Part shown: positions 11,101 through 19,555 of the stretch, in pieces
How the letters are laid out: the number at the start of each line of letters is the position of its first letter
How positions within the stretch are numbered: position 1 is the stretch's first letter
Assembly: GCA_032718475.1 (NCBI GenBank)
Contig: JAUCBJ010007095.1
Coordinates: forward strand, 1-49,463
Direction: 5' to 3'
DNA from: Nemertoderma westbladi
Taxonomy: Eukaryota; Xenacoelomorpha; Nemertodermatida; Nemertodermatidae
DNA length: 49,463 nt
Notes under the pieces: model-generated
The model's input: the letters and a program-made list of their open reading frames with translations, nothing else
Database searches by the model: none
What the model was told of the DNA's origin: nothing
Position numbers and translations under genes: made by a program

Positions 11101-12167
11101 TGCTGACGCAATTTGATAAAGAGTTTTATCATTTACATTTGAAACTGTTAAAATTTTATATAAAACATGGATTAATTGTTACTAAGCTCCATAAATTATA
11201 TTCTTTTCAACAAGAATTTGTATTTAAAAATTACATAGATTTTAATATTAATCAAAGGCGCCTAGCAAAAAGTTACATTGAAACTGCTGTCGCGAAATTG
11301 CTCAATAATTCACTGTTTGGCAAATCAATAGAGAGGATACGTGACCGATGTAACTTTCGTATCGCAAATAGCAACGATAAATGCGATCAATTGGTAAATC
11401 GTATTAATCATGAACAATTTATAATATACAATAATACATTATCGGGACATTTATTAGTGAAAGACTCTGTAACTCTCGATAAGCCTATATTTATTGGTAG
11501 CGCTGTGTTGGACTTGGCTAAATTGGATATGTATGAGCTGTTTTACAATAAATTGCTACCTATTGAGAAAGAATTAAACTGTCGTATTGAAATTGCTGCA
11601 TCAGACACTGACTCTTTGATAGGTTGTTATTATAATACATCGCAGAATAATTTTTTAAAAGCATTAATTAAAAATAATATTTTAGATACTTCCAATTACC
11701 CTAAGGATCACCCTCTCTACAGCGATAAAAATAAATCCCAACTCTATTACTGTAAAGACGAACTAGCCTCACGTGAAATTAAACAAGCAGTATTTTTAAG
11801 ACCAAAATTATATTCAATTTTGGAATGGAATAACAAAAATATTCGTAGAGCAAAAGGTATTACAAGAGCTGTTGTGGAAACGAATATTACACATGAAGAA
11901 TATTTAAAAGCCTATAACTCAAATGAAGAAATAAAAAAAAACATACACAGATTTCAATCTAAATTACATCGTATTTATACCTTAAAGCAAAATAAATTTG
12001 CACTCAGTAGCTTTGACGATAAACTTTATTGGGTTAATAAAAATCATTCGCTTCCTTGGGGGCACTATAAAACAAACCTCAAAAAACCTATAAAAATATC
12101 AAATATACCAATTTATGAAGAACCAAAAGACGATGGTATTGATGATGAATTATCAAATAGTAAATAA
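8109..12167 (+). CDS. polB: Protein-primed family B DNA polymerase
   Basis: 1352 aa, the replicative polymerase of the element. In order: C2H2-type fingers in residues 7-90; a 'DNDCFKWAI' block (about 285-293) and a later 'NHYVCI' (395-400) that may represent the OTU-like cysteine protease region described for related PolBs (candidate Cys288, His396); a Cys/His finger at about 420-440; ExoI 'FDIEC' (475-479); an inserted endonuclease VII-like Cys/His module (about 570-605, 'CFYC...HHSHITGK...CNSC'); ExoII 'NNYDIH' (621-626); ExoIII 'YLKLDV' (787-792); polymerase motif A 'DFNSLYS' (887-893); motif B 'KLLNNSLFGKS' (1063-1073); motif C 'SDTDSLIG' (1165-1172); and 'KLYS' (1233-1236). All catalytic acidic residues are present and the frame is intact. 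Its 3' end overlaps the next ORF by 53 bases. Confidence 0.97.
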   Translation: MDKITICCSFCHMNVTRHNYLRHLRSHFESYSCLKCHVVTSCSEICKRHETTTGCKEMEFRTYQLTCSTCNKEYTYDNYLRHDCHLKCYYTRKRKFPQHKNIISRKNLRVALGTCATIFTREQEAHDNRLEIYVHDLPTSRDYPDVETAVTQIRGNILQLILDRLKEMNVLRLWLGLNVLMYRSHFSEGEQLETFYFNSSGGAINTVDSPQSFDTWFEHVLGNILQKIAIFNTRGSGWRIKSLLRVEIKLAESKCRSLLYKGHGYMELPKALACKRCVINVQSADNDCFKWAIISAKFSSKVKNNKQHTSSYKNYMTHFIFDNGNKDYPTEWQLAIKLFEKQNSKYIINLLCWNNDNKRTPVSILRQPPFSKITPDKQLLNILLVVKNNNVPKLNHYVCITNLNRLLNTRALHIRNRKYCERCLTHFFRAEVLHRHRLACYQGRSQREKLPNKKRTHISFTNLDRTLSPLFVTYFDIECILQPSVNNQIIQEHIPCAVSYLIVPNTELIDAPKCHLKTFVKSNNNNCIQDFLDSLYTDLTELCCWSEIYTHKTMSFTNIDFVNFEQAKFCFYCNVTLNNNVGKNRHHSHITGKYIAAACNSCNRSLSLKRYLYVLCGHNSNNYDIHCILQSGFRDKKYTDWDIKVIPRNTERYISLSAFIPIKNTSKKIELRFLDTYQFLSFSLSNLVECSTKDVASHDISSILPITLQEMKYFYPNLNNSTIKRKGVFPYEYLTDINKFNDTGLPSINNFFSNLSQKTCTIEDYRFAGISWVEFDCVNLKDYLLAYLKLDVCLLADIFENFRNVCKQNYDLEAVFYCSIASFTYDCALKYNKCKIELIKDYQTYRDFEKSIRGGVSFCRKHYIESNIPGTSTYDSTKEECHIFNIDFNSLYSGNLSKKLPTSQFKEVSIKHLENAIPEKLIEYLVDLDIDGSTGYFLICDLNYPKAIHDQTLQLPLAPEHLSINETMLSPYMQEQFNNLSIQRGTSRKYRMSTPKLLLTQFDKEFYHLHLKLLKFYIKHGLIVTKLHKLYSFQQEFVFKNYIDFNINQRRLAKSYIETAVAKLLNNSLFGKSIERIRDRCNFRIANSNDKCDQLVNRINHEQFIIYNNTLSGHLLVKDSVTLDKPIFIGSAVLDLAKLDMYELFYNKLLPIEKELNCRIEIAASDTDSLIGCYYNTSQNNFLKALIKNNILDTSNYPKDHPLYSDKNKSQLYYCKDELASREIKQAVFLRPKLYSILEWNNKNIRRAKGITRAVVETNITHEEYLKAYNSNEEIKKNIHRFQSKLHRIYTLKQNKFALSSFDDKLYWVNKNHSLPWGHYKTNLKKPIKISNIPIYEEPKDDGIDDELSNSK

Positions 12168-12693
12168 AAATATAAGTTGTCGGCAAGTGTTAGCGATTAA
12201 TTTTAAAGAATTAAAAAATCAATTATCTGGTAAACACATACTCAAACCAAATCAGTTTATATATAAGATATTTGGTGCCACATTATTAATATTTAAAAAT
12301 GGTCGTATTACATTATTAGGCAGTAAGTATAATTTCCAAAAAGTAAAAAAACATATATTTGATAAAACTAGTATTAATTTGATTTTAAAATCTGTTAATT
12401 TATGTACTTATATTTTTAGTATTAAGTCTGTAGTCTATAGGTTATTGATAAACAATACAGGGTTTTATGTTGTCTTTGATAATGTGCAACTTCAAGTTAT
12501 ATATGAACCTGAAATATTCAATAACTGTAAAGTCAGAATAAATAATAATGTTGTTGTTTGCTGCTTCTACACCGGTAAATGTACATTAATGTGTTCCCCG
12601 TTTAAATTTCATATATATTACCCTATATTCAACAAACTGGTTAATAATTTATTATTGTTTGGTGCGAGGGTTTTTGTTGTAAAATATAATTAG
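12115..12693 (+). CDS. TBP-like (TATA-binding-protein fold) protein
   Basis: 192 aa if translated from the first ATG, which lies inside the polA-like overlap with the polymerase end; ATGs at 12133, 12142 and 12145 are alternatives. The sequence shows two half-repeats resembling TBP. The first contains 'ATLLIFKNGRITLLGSK' (55-71), preceded by 'KPNQF' (44-48). The second contains 'YEPEIF' (130-135) followed by 'VVVCCFYTGKCTLM' (146-159). In eukaryotic TBP the matching positions carry the Phe residues that intercalate into DNA; here F60 and F151 occupy them. Length is close to the ~180-residue TBP core, without an N-terminal extension. The likely role is promoter recognition or DNA bending for the element's own transcription. 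The fold match is strong by eye but divergent, and I know of no such gene as a standard Maverick module. Confidence 0.72.
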   Translation: MKNQKTMVLMMNYQIVNKNISCRQVLAINFKELKNQLSGKHILKPNQFIYKIFGATLLIFKNGRITLLGSKYNFQKVKKHIFDKTSINLILKSVNLCTYIFSIKSVVYRLLINNTGFYVVFDNVQLQVIYEPEIFNNCKVRINNNVVVCCFYTGKCTLMCSPFKFHIYYPIFNKLVNNLLLFGARVFVVKYN

Positions 12694-13378
12694 TGTGAGT
12701 GAAATTTATTGTTGTTGTTGCTGTTTGGTGGTGGAGATTTTTACTAAAATATATATATATATATTAAATTGGTTGGAAAAAATTATGAATATTTTTTTAA
12801 AATCAACAACTAGTTTGAGAGGAAATTAACTTCAGTAGAGCGATTGTTGCTTGTAACACTCAAGTAGGCATAGTATACTCAGAGGCTGTAGCTAGCTAGC
12901 TAGCTAACTCGGCATTGTTGCTCACGAGTGAGTTACAATAGCGCATCTGTTACTTATGAGTGTGTGAGAGTGCGGTAGGCAACGCTAAGCTCGGTGAGAA
13001 AAGATTAGGGCTATGTGCTGGTATTCATAGTCAAAGACGATGCCCTCCTATCTGTTACTAGTCTGAATACCGGTACATATCATTAAAACATTGGCTATGC
13101 ATCTCCCTACATTCAGAATAGAACAACGACCAGAGCATATATCGCTAATCCGCATGGGAAAGGTTTATGTTATGCATTTTGTTAACTATGAGAATTTTGT
13201 AATGTACACATCTGCGACCCTCTACAAAAATATATATAAACTCAATTTTTCTGAAAGTGAACTCTAATTTTGTTAAATAAAAGAAGAAAAAAATATCAGT
13301 AGGCCTACCTATTCAATTTAAAGATACTCTTTCCGGTATCTAGTTACGACGACAACGACAACTTACCTCAATACAAAC
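12694..13378. other. Spacer with TATA-like box
   Basis: No ORF. It contains a TAGC tetranucleotide run (about 12890-12905), a short (TA)n stretch (about 12750-12763), and TATATAAA at 13233-13240, about 140 bases before the ATG at 13379. Confidence 0.5.
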
Positions 13379-13801
13379 ATGACATTCGCCTTTTTCAATA
13401 ACCGTGAGTTGACGAGTTGTATCAAAATCGAATTGCAATCAAGCGACGAAACATATCTCGCAGCATCCAATATTGCTGAGATGGAGTTGCGATATATAAA
13501 CAAAAAATTTGAGATCGGGTTTACTTCGATGGAATATGGAGTAGGTCAAGTAGGTGGTCTACCTTTATCGCCTACAACGCTTGAAATTTCAAAAGATTTC
13601 TCGCTTGTTATAAAGATACAACCATCGCGAATATCGGGAAGCTCACCCTCTAGCGAAAATTGGGAGAATGATGTTGATGACTCGCTTCACTTCAATATAC
13701 CAACACAAAGACCGGTAGAAGTTAGCCGGCCTATAAACAACCATTTACAGGTACCGGCAAGGGAGGAAACTCTACAGATGGACCCGCATATAGGACTATA
13801 A
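13379..13801 (+). CDS. Unrecognised 140-aa Maverick protein
   Basis: Last gene of the rightward arm, set apart from the others by about 690 bases and with its own TATA-like sequence. Residues 1-85 look like an alternating beta-strand domain ('CIKIELQSS', 'LEISKDFSLVIKIQ'). The remainder is Pro/Ser/Asn-rich and probably disordered. An AATAAA signal follows at 13822-13827, twenty bases past the stop. No family is recognised. Its isolated position and own signals suggest an independently controlled accessory protein. Confidence 0.65.
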   Translation: MTFAFFNNRELTSCIKIELQSSDETYLAASNIAEMELRYINKKFEIGFTSMEYGVGQVGGLPLSPTTLEISKDFSLVIKIQPSRISGSSPSSENWENDVDDSLHFNIPTQRPVEVSRPINNHLQVPAREETLQMDPHIGL

Positions 13802-14954
13802 AAGGTATAGCCTAATACAGTAATAAATTTAGGGTTGTTGTTATTGTTATTGTTATTGTTATTGTTATTGTTATTGTTATTGTTATTGTTATTGTTATTG
13901 TTAGGCCTATCAGTTATTGTTGCTTATAAAACTTAGTAGACTGAATCTATTTTATATATAATTAAAAAAAAAAGCGAATACATAAATAAACTAACTATGT
14001 TTTATATAGGCCTCCGTCAACATAGAGTGAATGTTAGTAACAGAGAATGTGGTGGATTTTATATAGGCTTAGTTAGGTATACTGCGGGCCACACCTATTG
14101 TATCCGCGTGGAGCCATTATATGACTGGTTGAATGATGGGGTTCCTGACTAAAAGTTAACGGTATAGCATACAACATAAAGTGAATGTTGAAAGTTAGTA
14201 ACAGAGAGTGTGAGGGGATTTTATAGGTCCAATAGCGCTACCGGTACCTAACTACACCTATTGTGTCTGCGAGGTAGTCAGCTTTCAGTTGAGGAGTAGT
14301 CATTAGGCCTATATGCCTAACCGAATGAAGGTGTACCTTACCTATCCGTAAACCATATTGGGTCAACATGCGAAAAAGGGCCCCGCATAAAGTTAACTAT
14401 AGCTGTATAGGCTTACCTATGCAACAGTAGCACGCAGTAATGTAGATTAGACCAATTAAAGTTGTAAACAGAAAATTGGAAGCATTCAAGTGTAATAGCC
14501 TAATCCTTAAATCAAAGAAACCAGTATGCTCTTGCGCTATCCAAGTATACAGGTACAAGAGTGCTACGGTGCTGGTACCAGTAGGCCTATTGTTAGGTAG
14601 GCCTCCTCTAATGCTGTATTCACGAACCCGCATGTCGACTTAATTTAATTTTATTATTAGTAAGTACGGTACCGGTAACGCTAAAGCTCTGTGGTTGCTG
14701 TCGGGGGCCATTCTGCCGTTCTACAGTTTAGCGTTGTTGGCATATGTAGTAAAATCAGATAGCTACTGGTAGTTAAACTCTGATACAACCGCCGGCTACC
14801 GGTAGGTGCAGGGTGTGTGTGTGTGTGTGTGTGTGTGTAAACTTAAGTCCTACACCTTTAGTCAAACTGAGATATAAAAAATAGATTTTAATGTTTTTAT
14901 TATTTTTATTGACATTAAAACAATTATATTATCCCATCACATTACATTACATGC
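13802..14954. other. Convergence spacer between the two gene arms
   Basis: It contains AATAAA for the rightward arm (13822-13827), a (TTATTG)n hexamer array (about 13838-13900), a diverged direct duplication (about 14017-14110 and 14172-14275, offset 155), a (GT)n run (about 14814-14838), and two leftward AATAAA signals (plus-strand tttatt at 14896-14901 and 14905-14910) just past the leftward arm. The 78-aa leftward ORF at 14397-14633 has no support. Confidence 0.65.
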
Positions 14955-15500
14955 TTAGAGTAAACGCTTTCTCATGAAAAAGTGTAGCGCCTCATACCCC
15001 CCAACGCGTTTTGCTGAGCAGTATCGCAGACAGTTATCCCTTATGTTTAAGTGGAACGTGCATTTACTTTCTACTGTAGTGAATCGGTCGTGAAATCGAC
15101 AAGGCGTTAAATAATCGTGATATTGCTTATATATTCCCAATTTCTCCACCGAATTTGGCTCGAGAACATCGAGTTGGGAAACTAATATTGCCCGCTTCAG
15201 CAACCCAAATACATGAATATTTTTTTTATATTTTAAATGTCTCTTCATATATTTTTTAAAGTCATCTTGAGAAATGTCCCCGTAGTCCCAGGGCAAGTGA
15301 GAAGTCATATCCCGTAAATTGTTTACGTGAGCTGCATCTAAAGCTGATAACTTAATATTAGATGGGCCTTTAATTAAAAACGTCTTTACATTAGTTTTGG
15401 TATAATTAGAATCGTATATTGCAAATTCTTTAAATACTACCGGATACTCCTTATTGTCTATCTTATAATATTGAAAATCAACAAAAATAATATTATCCAT
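14955..15500 (-). CDS. 181-aa protein, possible RNase H-like nuclease fold
   Basis: Last gene of the leftward arm, 35 bases after the protease gene. It begins with 'MDNIIFVDFQYYK', a hydrophobic strand ending in Asp, followed by a second strand 'VFKEFAIYD' and later a Cys/His-containing region ('CRFHDR', 'CTFHLN', 'CLRYC'). I recall a family of similar architecture, with an exonuclease-like N-terminal strand and a His/Cys tail, in virus-like elements of invertebrates, but I cannot name it. A DnaQ/RNase H-like fold is a guess. Tight clustering with morphogenesis genes says it is expressed with them. Confidence 0.75.
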   Translation of the reverse strand: MDNIIFVDFQYYKIDNKEYPVVFKEFAIYDSNYTKTNVKTFLIKGPSNIKLSALDAAHVNNLRDMTSHLPWDYGDISQDDFKKYMKRHLKYKKNIHVFGLLKRAILVSQLDVLEPNSVEKLGIYKQYHDYLTPCRFHDRFTTVESKCTFHLNIRDNCLRYCSAKRVGGYEALHFFMRKRLL

Positions 15501-15535
15501 TTTATCTGATAAACAAAAGCAAGCTAAATGATTAA

Positions 15536-15988
15536 TTACAACGCATGTTGGTTTATTTTATAATAATTAACAAGCCATTTATATAATATTATTTCATTTA
15601 TTTCCACATTATTTGTAAACGCTCTCATTGGATAGATTGTGTGAATACGATTTACCAAATAATACAGACAGTACAGACCGCATGTGGTCCTCCTTGGGTC
15701 TTGAAATTGTTTGCGAGTAGTACGCCACCTTGCGGAATTTTTCTCAAGCCATTTTTCGATGCATCTGTTTGGATATTTTGGTCCAAACGAGTCAAATACT
15801 TCGGCCTCATTATCTCGTATATATATCGCGATCCAATGAATCCCAGACAGATGCTCTTTATCGGTATTTACTATCAAGCCATAATCCTGCCGCTTATTAT
15901 TATCTAATTTAGGTAATTTATTAGCTGGAAACGCACCCAAATAGTGGCCACCCACTGGAAACATATCAAGTTCCTCTGTAGATAACAT
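15536..15988 (-). CDS. Adenain-like cysteine protease (maturation protease)
   Basis: 150 aa of the C5/Ulp1-type peptidase fold that cleaves capsid precursors in adenovirus-like and Maverick systems. Visible catalytic set: H51 in 'GIHWIAIY', D66 in 'EVFDSFG', Q96 in 'RKQFQD' (oxyanion), and C103 in 'TTCGLYC'. The domain is minimal, without extensions. It is two bases downstream of the major capsid gene and reads in the same direction. Likely substrates are the GG-motif proteins encoded at 17253-17816 and 21145-21528, whose 'xGG' sites resemble adenain cleavage sites. Confidence 0.93.
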   Translation of the reverse strand: MLSTEELDMFPVGGHYLGAFPANKLPKLDNNKRQDYGLIVNTDKEHLSGIHWIAIYIRDNEAEVFDSFGPKYPNRCIEKWLEKNSARWRTTRKQFQDPRRTTCGLYCLYYLVNRIHTIYPMRAFTNNVEINEIILYKWLVNYYKINQHAL

Positions 15989-15990
15989 AC

Positions 15991-17250
15991 TTAATCGATA
16001 TGTATTTCTTTCCTGCTATTTAAACTTAATGATTGATCATAAATATTAAAAACGATTACATTTATGGTTTCAACCAACGGTTCGGCAAATCTTAATTTTA
16101 ATTGGCCGTTAGTATATATCGACGGTTGCGGATCTCTAACGTAGCCGTCGGCGGTTAGGTCCCAGGATAGGATGGGACAATTACCTAAGTAGGTTTCATG
16201 GTCTATATTATTACCTCCATAACCGTTAATATATGTATTAATGTTCTTCATTAATTGAGTATACTCAAAAATATATGTTCCATCTGTAAAATTAGGTTCG
16301 TATATTACACCCCCTACTGGAAGACCGTCTACAATCAGTTCCGCGCGTCTAAGGTTAAAATGTTCAAATTTCAAGGGATTGCTAATTAATTCTCCTGAAT
16401 AAGCGTTATTTGTTATGAAGCCAATAATAACTAATTTGGGTTTTTTACCATCAAATATGTTTGTTTGGGTGTAATTTGTGGTTTGAGCGGGAATAGTAAA
16501 TGTTGTCACCTCCTTTTTTTGAAATTGATATTCAATATCGTAACTCTCTAAACCTTTTAGGTGACTGCTTTCTATTACTGGATTAACCTCCATTCTAGGG
16601 ATTAGAATCTTTATTTCATCTAATTCTAACCGAAGATTTGTCACAGCGTTTGCGTTTGGAGTGATTTTAAAAATAAACGAATTTGATACTTTTCTAAAAT
16701 GCATTCTTAAATCATACCCGGGTTGTATTATTTTAGTTTCAGTATCAAAATCAATTGTCAATCCACTTACAAATTGCATTTGTTTACTAAAGGCATCAGC
16801 AATAGGATGCGCGCCGGGATCAATTTCATTTCCGTGTTCAGATAAAGGTTGATGAAAGCCACCCGCACCCAGTAGCCCATTTTTATCCTCGTAAGTTGTA
16901 AATAATAAATTGGATAAGTACGACTTGTAGAAATAATGGTTATTGCTATTTTCAACCTGCTTCTCATTAAGGTCTATTTTAATATCACTCCACATAGTTT
17001 CAGCGGGGTAATTCAGCATATAAATATGGGAGTTTTCAAGTCGTCTATCCCAGCGTACAGTACATTTTGTAATTAATAACGCGTCTTGCAGTTTCGTATA
17101 GAATTCATTGGATCTCGGTACAAGGAACGTGACCTCCCTAGATTCACTTCTGAGATTAGATACAGGGTAAATTGTTTCATAATGCTTTGCTTTAAATTCA
17201 GTCTGTATTGGCTGTATAGAAAATAAATCTAATTCCTTAATAATTGACAT
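15991..17250 (-). CDS. Major capsid protein (double jelly-roll)
   Basis: 419 aa. The N-terminal segment 'ELDLFSIQPIQTEF' followed by a beta-rich body and 'VTFLVPRSNEFYTKL' is characteristic of the hexon-like major capsid protein of Mavericks/adintoviruses. It also contains 'VDGLPVGG' and 'LSWDLTADGY' in the second jelly roll, regions conserved in the family. The length is at the short end for the family but both halves are present. The start codon follows a 'ttttttaataatg' sequence. Adjacent genes are the basic core protein (upstream) and the protease (downstream), with almost no spacing, a compact morphogenesis cluster. Confidence 0.9.
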   Translation of the reverse strand: MSIIKELDLFSIQPIQTEFKAKHYETIYPVSNLRSESREVTFLVPRSNEFYTKLQDALLITKCTVRWDRRLENSHIYMLNYPAETMWSDIKIDLNEKQVENSNNHYFYKSYLSNLLFTTYEDKNGLLGAGGFHQPLSEHGNEIDPGAHPIADAFSKQMQFVSGLTIDFDTETKIIQPGYDLRMHFRKVSNSFIFKITPNANAVTNLRLELDEIKILIPRMEVNPVIESSHLKGLESYDIEYQFQKKEVTTFTIPAQTTNYTQTNIFDGKKPKLVIIGFITNNAYSGELISNPLKFEHFNLRRAELIVDGLPVGGVIYEPNFTDGTYIFEYTQLMKNINTYINGYGGNNIDHETYLGNCPILSWDLTADGYVRDPQPSIYTNGQLKLRFAEPLVETINVIVFNIYDQSLSLNSRKEIHID

Positions 17251-17252
17251 TA

Positions 17253-17816
17253 TTAAAAAATACTTTTTTCGCAGTGTTTCAGTTTACCCTTTATTTTTTT
17301 ATTTTTATTACTACGTCGATGATGTATGTTCATAGACATTGGTCTAGCGGGTCGCTTTAAATCTCTATAAACTTTTTCTACAACTGACCTTGTTGACGGT
17401 TTCATTTTATTTAATGCTTTATTAATAACCGTATTAGCCTGCTGATGTAAGACCCGCTTACCTTTTGGTATTACGTGTTGTCTCATAAATTTTGTGGAAA
17501 AAGGTAAAGCTTTCTGTAAAACTTTTTTAGCTAATGGTTTACCAAATTTTTTCAATGTCGATAAGGTGTCTGTAAATATACCTTCTCCGTGTTGATTTGC
17601 CTGCATACCTCTACGATAACGCTGAAAACGACGTTGTTTTAAGTTTGGACCAAATGTGCCAATTTGTTGACCGTAAGGGTCAATATATGAACCACCTCGA
17701 AAAACAGGAACTTGCGTCGAACCTCTGGTACTTCTACCACCTTTAAAAACAGCAAGATTAGAGTCTGAACCACCATATTGAGGTTTACTGTATCTTTGAA
17801 ATAAATCAGAATCCAT
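17253..17816 (-). CDS. Basic GG-motif core/minor capsid protein
   Basis: 187 aa, strongly basic, rich in Lys/Arg, without a catalytic motif. It carries repeated Gly-Gly sites near the N-terminus ('PQYGGSD', 'VFKGGRS', 'VFRGGSY'), then 'GEGIFTDTL', followed by Lys-rich helices and a nuclear-localisation-like tail ('HHRRSNKNKKIKGK'). This is the pattern of a DNA-condensing or precursor capsid protein processed by an adenain-type protease. It lies between a penton-like gene (1 base away) and the major capsid gene (2 bases away). The assignment rests on composition, motifs and place, not on recognised homology. Confidence 0.8.
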   Translation of the reverse strand: MDSDLFQRYSKPQYGGSDSNLAVFKGGRSTRGSTQVPVFRGGSYIDPYGQQIGTFGPNLKQRRFQRYRRGMQANQHGEGIFTDTLSTLKKFGKPLAKKVLQKALPFSTKFMRQHVIPKGKRVLHQQANTVINKALNKMKPSTRSVVEKVYRDLKRPARPMSMNIHHRRSNKNKKIKGKLKHCEKSIF

Positions 17817-17817
17817 T

Positions 17818-18672
17818 TTAATTTATACGTTTAAAGTGTAATGTAATAGATGTTGTCCCGTATTCAAAATTCAAATCTTTTCCTTCTTTGTCTGTTATTT
17901 CAATATGAATGTATGTTATCTTATATGATTTTTTTACAGGGATGTAATGAATTGTATCCTTGACAAATTCTTTATTTATTACGCTACCATATTTCACATC
18001 ATCAGGTATCGCAACACGACGAAGTAAAGCTAAACCAAAATCGTTAATATATTGATTTTCAATTATATTAGTAGTCACGTACATGTTCGACTTAGGTTCT
18101 GGAATAGAATTGGGTGGTTGAGGGCATAAAAATACCATCTGGTAAGCTTTTTCTCCATTTCCGATAACCTTTATTAAATAACCCTTTATATTATTTTTCG
18201 TCTTCAAAATAATTTTAAAATTTGGATTTAAATTCACGCCGAGATTATTTTCAGTAATTCCAAAATAATAGGCTAATTGTTGACCTATAAATAACTCTCG
18301 CACAGTTTTCCCTAAAATAAATTGCAACCTATTTTGCTGAGTATTTTCAACTATTTGTAATTTATCTTTCAACGCCCCCGTGTTAAAATAATCTATAATG
18401 TCATTGATACTGTAGAACAAACCGGATGGAAGTGTATCCTCAAAATTTTTTTTTCCTTTTTTTAATAAAATAACATTCTCTACATTGTTATACATGGACG
18501 GCAACGTAGCTAAGTAAAATATACTTTTTATACCTACCACCCAGTTTTCGTTTGGGTTTATAGTTAAGGCGCCATGGAAATTTATCTGATAATTACTAGC
18601 GCTATTGCGGGGAAAATCAATTGGACAGAAATTACTTGGTAGTCTTACGTAGAATTCATCCATCACTGCCAC
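17818..18672 (-). CDS. Penton-like minor capsid protein, copy 1
   Basis: 284 aa. It begins 'FYVRLPSNFCPIDFPRN', a signature of the N-terminal strand of Maverick/adintovirus penton-like proteins, followed by a 'NENWVVGIKSI' segment. It ends with the family's 'DFEYGTTSITLHF'-type strand (here 'LNFEYGTTSITLHF'). It is a paralogue of the next gene, which shares the same start, middle and end pattern, and it overlaps that gene by 17 bases. The two may form different vertex proteins or a heteromer. Confidence 0.82.
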   Translation of the reverse strand: MAVMDEFYVRLPSNFCPIDFPRNSASNYQINFHGALTINPNENWVVGIKSIFYLATLPSMYNNVENVILLKKGKKNFEDTLPSGLFYSINDIIDYFNTGALKDKLQIVENTQQNRLQFILGKTVRELFIGQQLAYYFGITENNLGVNLNPNFKIILKTKNNIKGYLIKVIGNGEKAYQMVFLCPQPPNSIPEPKSNMYVTTNIIENQYINDFGLALLRRVAIPDDVKYGSVINKEFVKDTIHYIPVKKSYKITYIHIEITDKEGKDLNFEYGTTSITLHFKRIN

Positions 18673-19555
18673 CCCGTATTAACTTAAGTGTTATAACAGT
18701 GCGACCTCCGCTGAAGTTAATTAATTCGCCTTGTCCGTCACGTAAAGTAATTAAGATTGTTTTTAGTTTTTTATTCAACAACGGGTAATAGCAAATGCTC
18801 TCGTATTCGTGATTAATATATTTTCGATTTAATTGCGTTAAAGGGCAGGTTCTTAAGAGCGGAGCTAAAGCGTCGCCAACAAATGAGCTCTTAATAATAT
18901 CTGTGTATATAAAGATAGTGTCTTTATTACATGTTATATTCGTGGGAGCTGGAAAATCTAAAATGCCAATTTCCGAAATTTTTGGCCCGCTATAATTTAA
19001 AATTAATATTGGCCCGCTATAATTTAAAATTAATATTGGCTGTTCTATATTGCTTAATTCATCTACTGTAGTGGTACTGTATATATCCCAATTCGGAATA
19101 TCCGGATGATTCCGATCCAATAACGGTTTTAAGCCTAGAATTTGTATTAAATCACCACGTAGACTTAATTGTATTTTTTTCAACTTTTTAGGAAATTTAA
19201 ATTTAATTCTAGAATTATTTGTATTAAAAATGAATTCGAAATCTCTATATTTCGCTTCAGAATTAAACAGTTTATTTATATCATCAATAATGACTTGAAT
19301 AGAGTTATGCATACCAGGAAATAAACTATATAATTTGGCATCTTTTGCATCTACCCCGATTGACAGTGAGATTTGAGTTTGCAGCGTAATATTACTGTAT
19401 GTTGCTTGATATTGAAGCTCGGCAAGCCCAATTTTAGCGTTTGGACCAATATATAATTCTTCGGCTAAATCAACAGTAAACTCGCTAGGATTATTATTGG
19501 GGTAAGTGTTTAATGAGCTATCTGAAAGTAGAGTGATATATGTATCTGTAGCCAT
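18656..19555 (-). CDS. Penton-like minor capsid protein, copy 2
   Basis: 299 aa, the same architecture as the 17818-18672 product: N-terminal 'TYITLLSDSSLNTYPNNNPSEF', 'AKIGLAELQ', and terminal 'LINFSGGRTVITLKL'. An internal 27-bp perfect tandem duplication (18982-19008 and 19009-19035) adds nine in-frame residues ('GPILILNYS' twice), absent from the paralogue, probably a recent slippage event. The start codon directly follows an AATAATAATAATA run. Confidence 0.8.
   Translation of the reverse strand: MATDTYITLLSDSSLNTYPNNNPSEFTVDLAEELYIGPNAKIGLAELQYQATYSNITLQTQISLSIGVDAKDAKLYSLFPGMHNSIQVIIDDINKLFNSEAKYRDFEFIFNTNNSRIKFKFPKKLKKIQLSLRGDLIQILGLKPLLDRNHPDIPNWDIYSTTTVDELSNIEQPILILNYSGPILILNYSGPKISEIGILDFPAPTNITCNKDTIFIYTDIIKSSFVGDALAPLLRTCPLTQLNRKYINHEYESICYYPLLNKKLKTILITLRDGQGELINFSGGRTVITLKLIRGGSDG
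18982..19035. repeat. 27-bp tandem duplication inside a gene
   Basis: Two perfect copies of ttggcccgctataatttaaa plus seven further bases. The duplication is in frame. Confidence 0.95.

Noticed and set aside
14397-14633. 78-aa leftward ORF with hydrophobic stretches
   Set aside because: Lies between poly(A) signals, no promoter-like start context, composition typical of chance.
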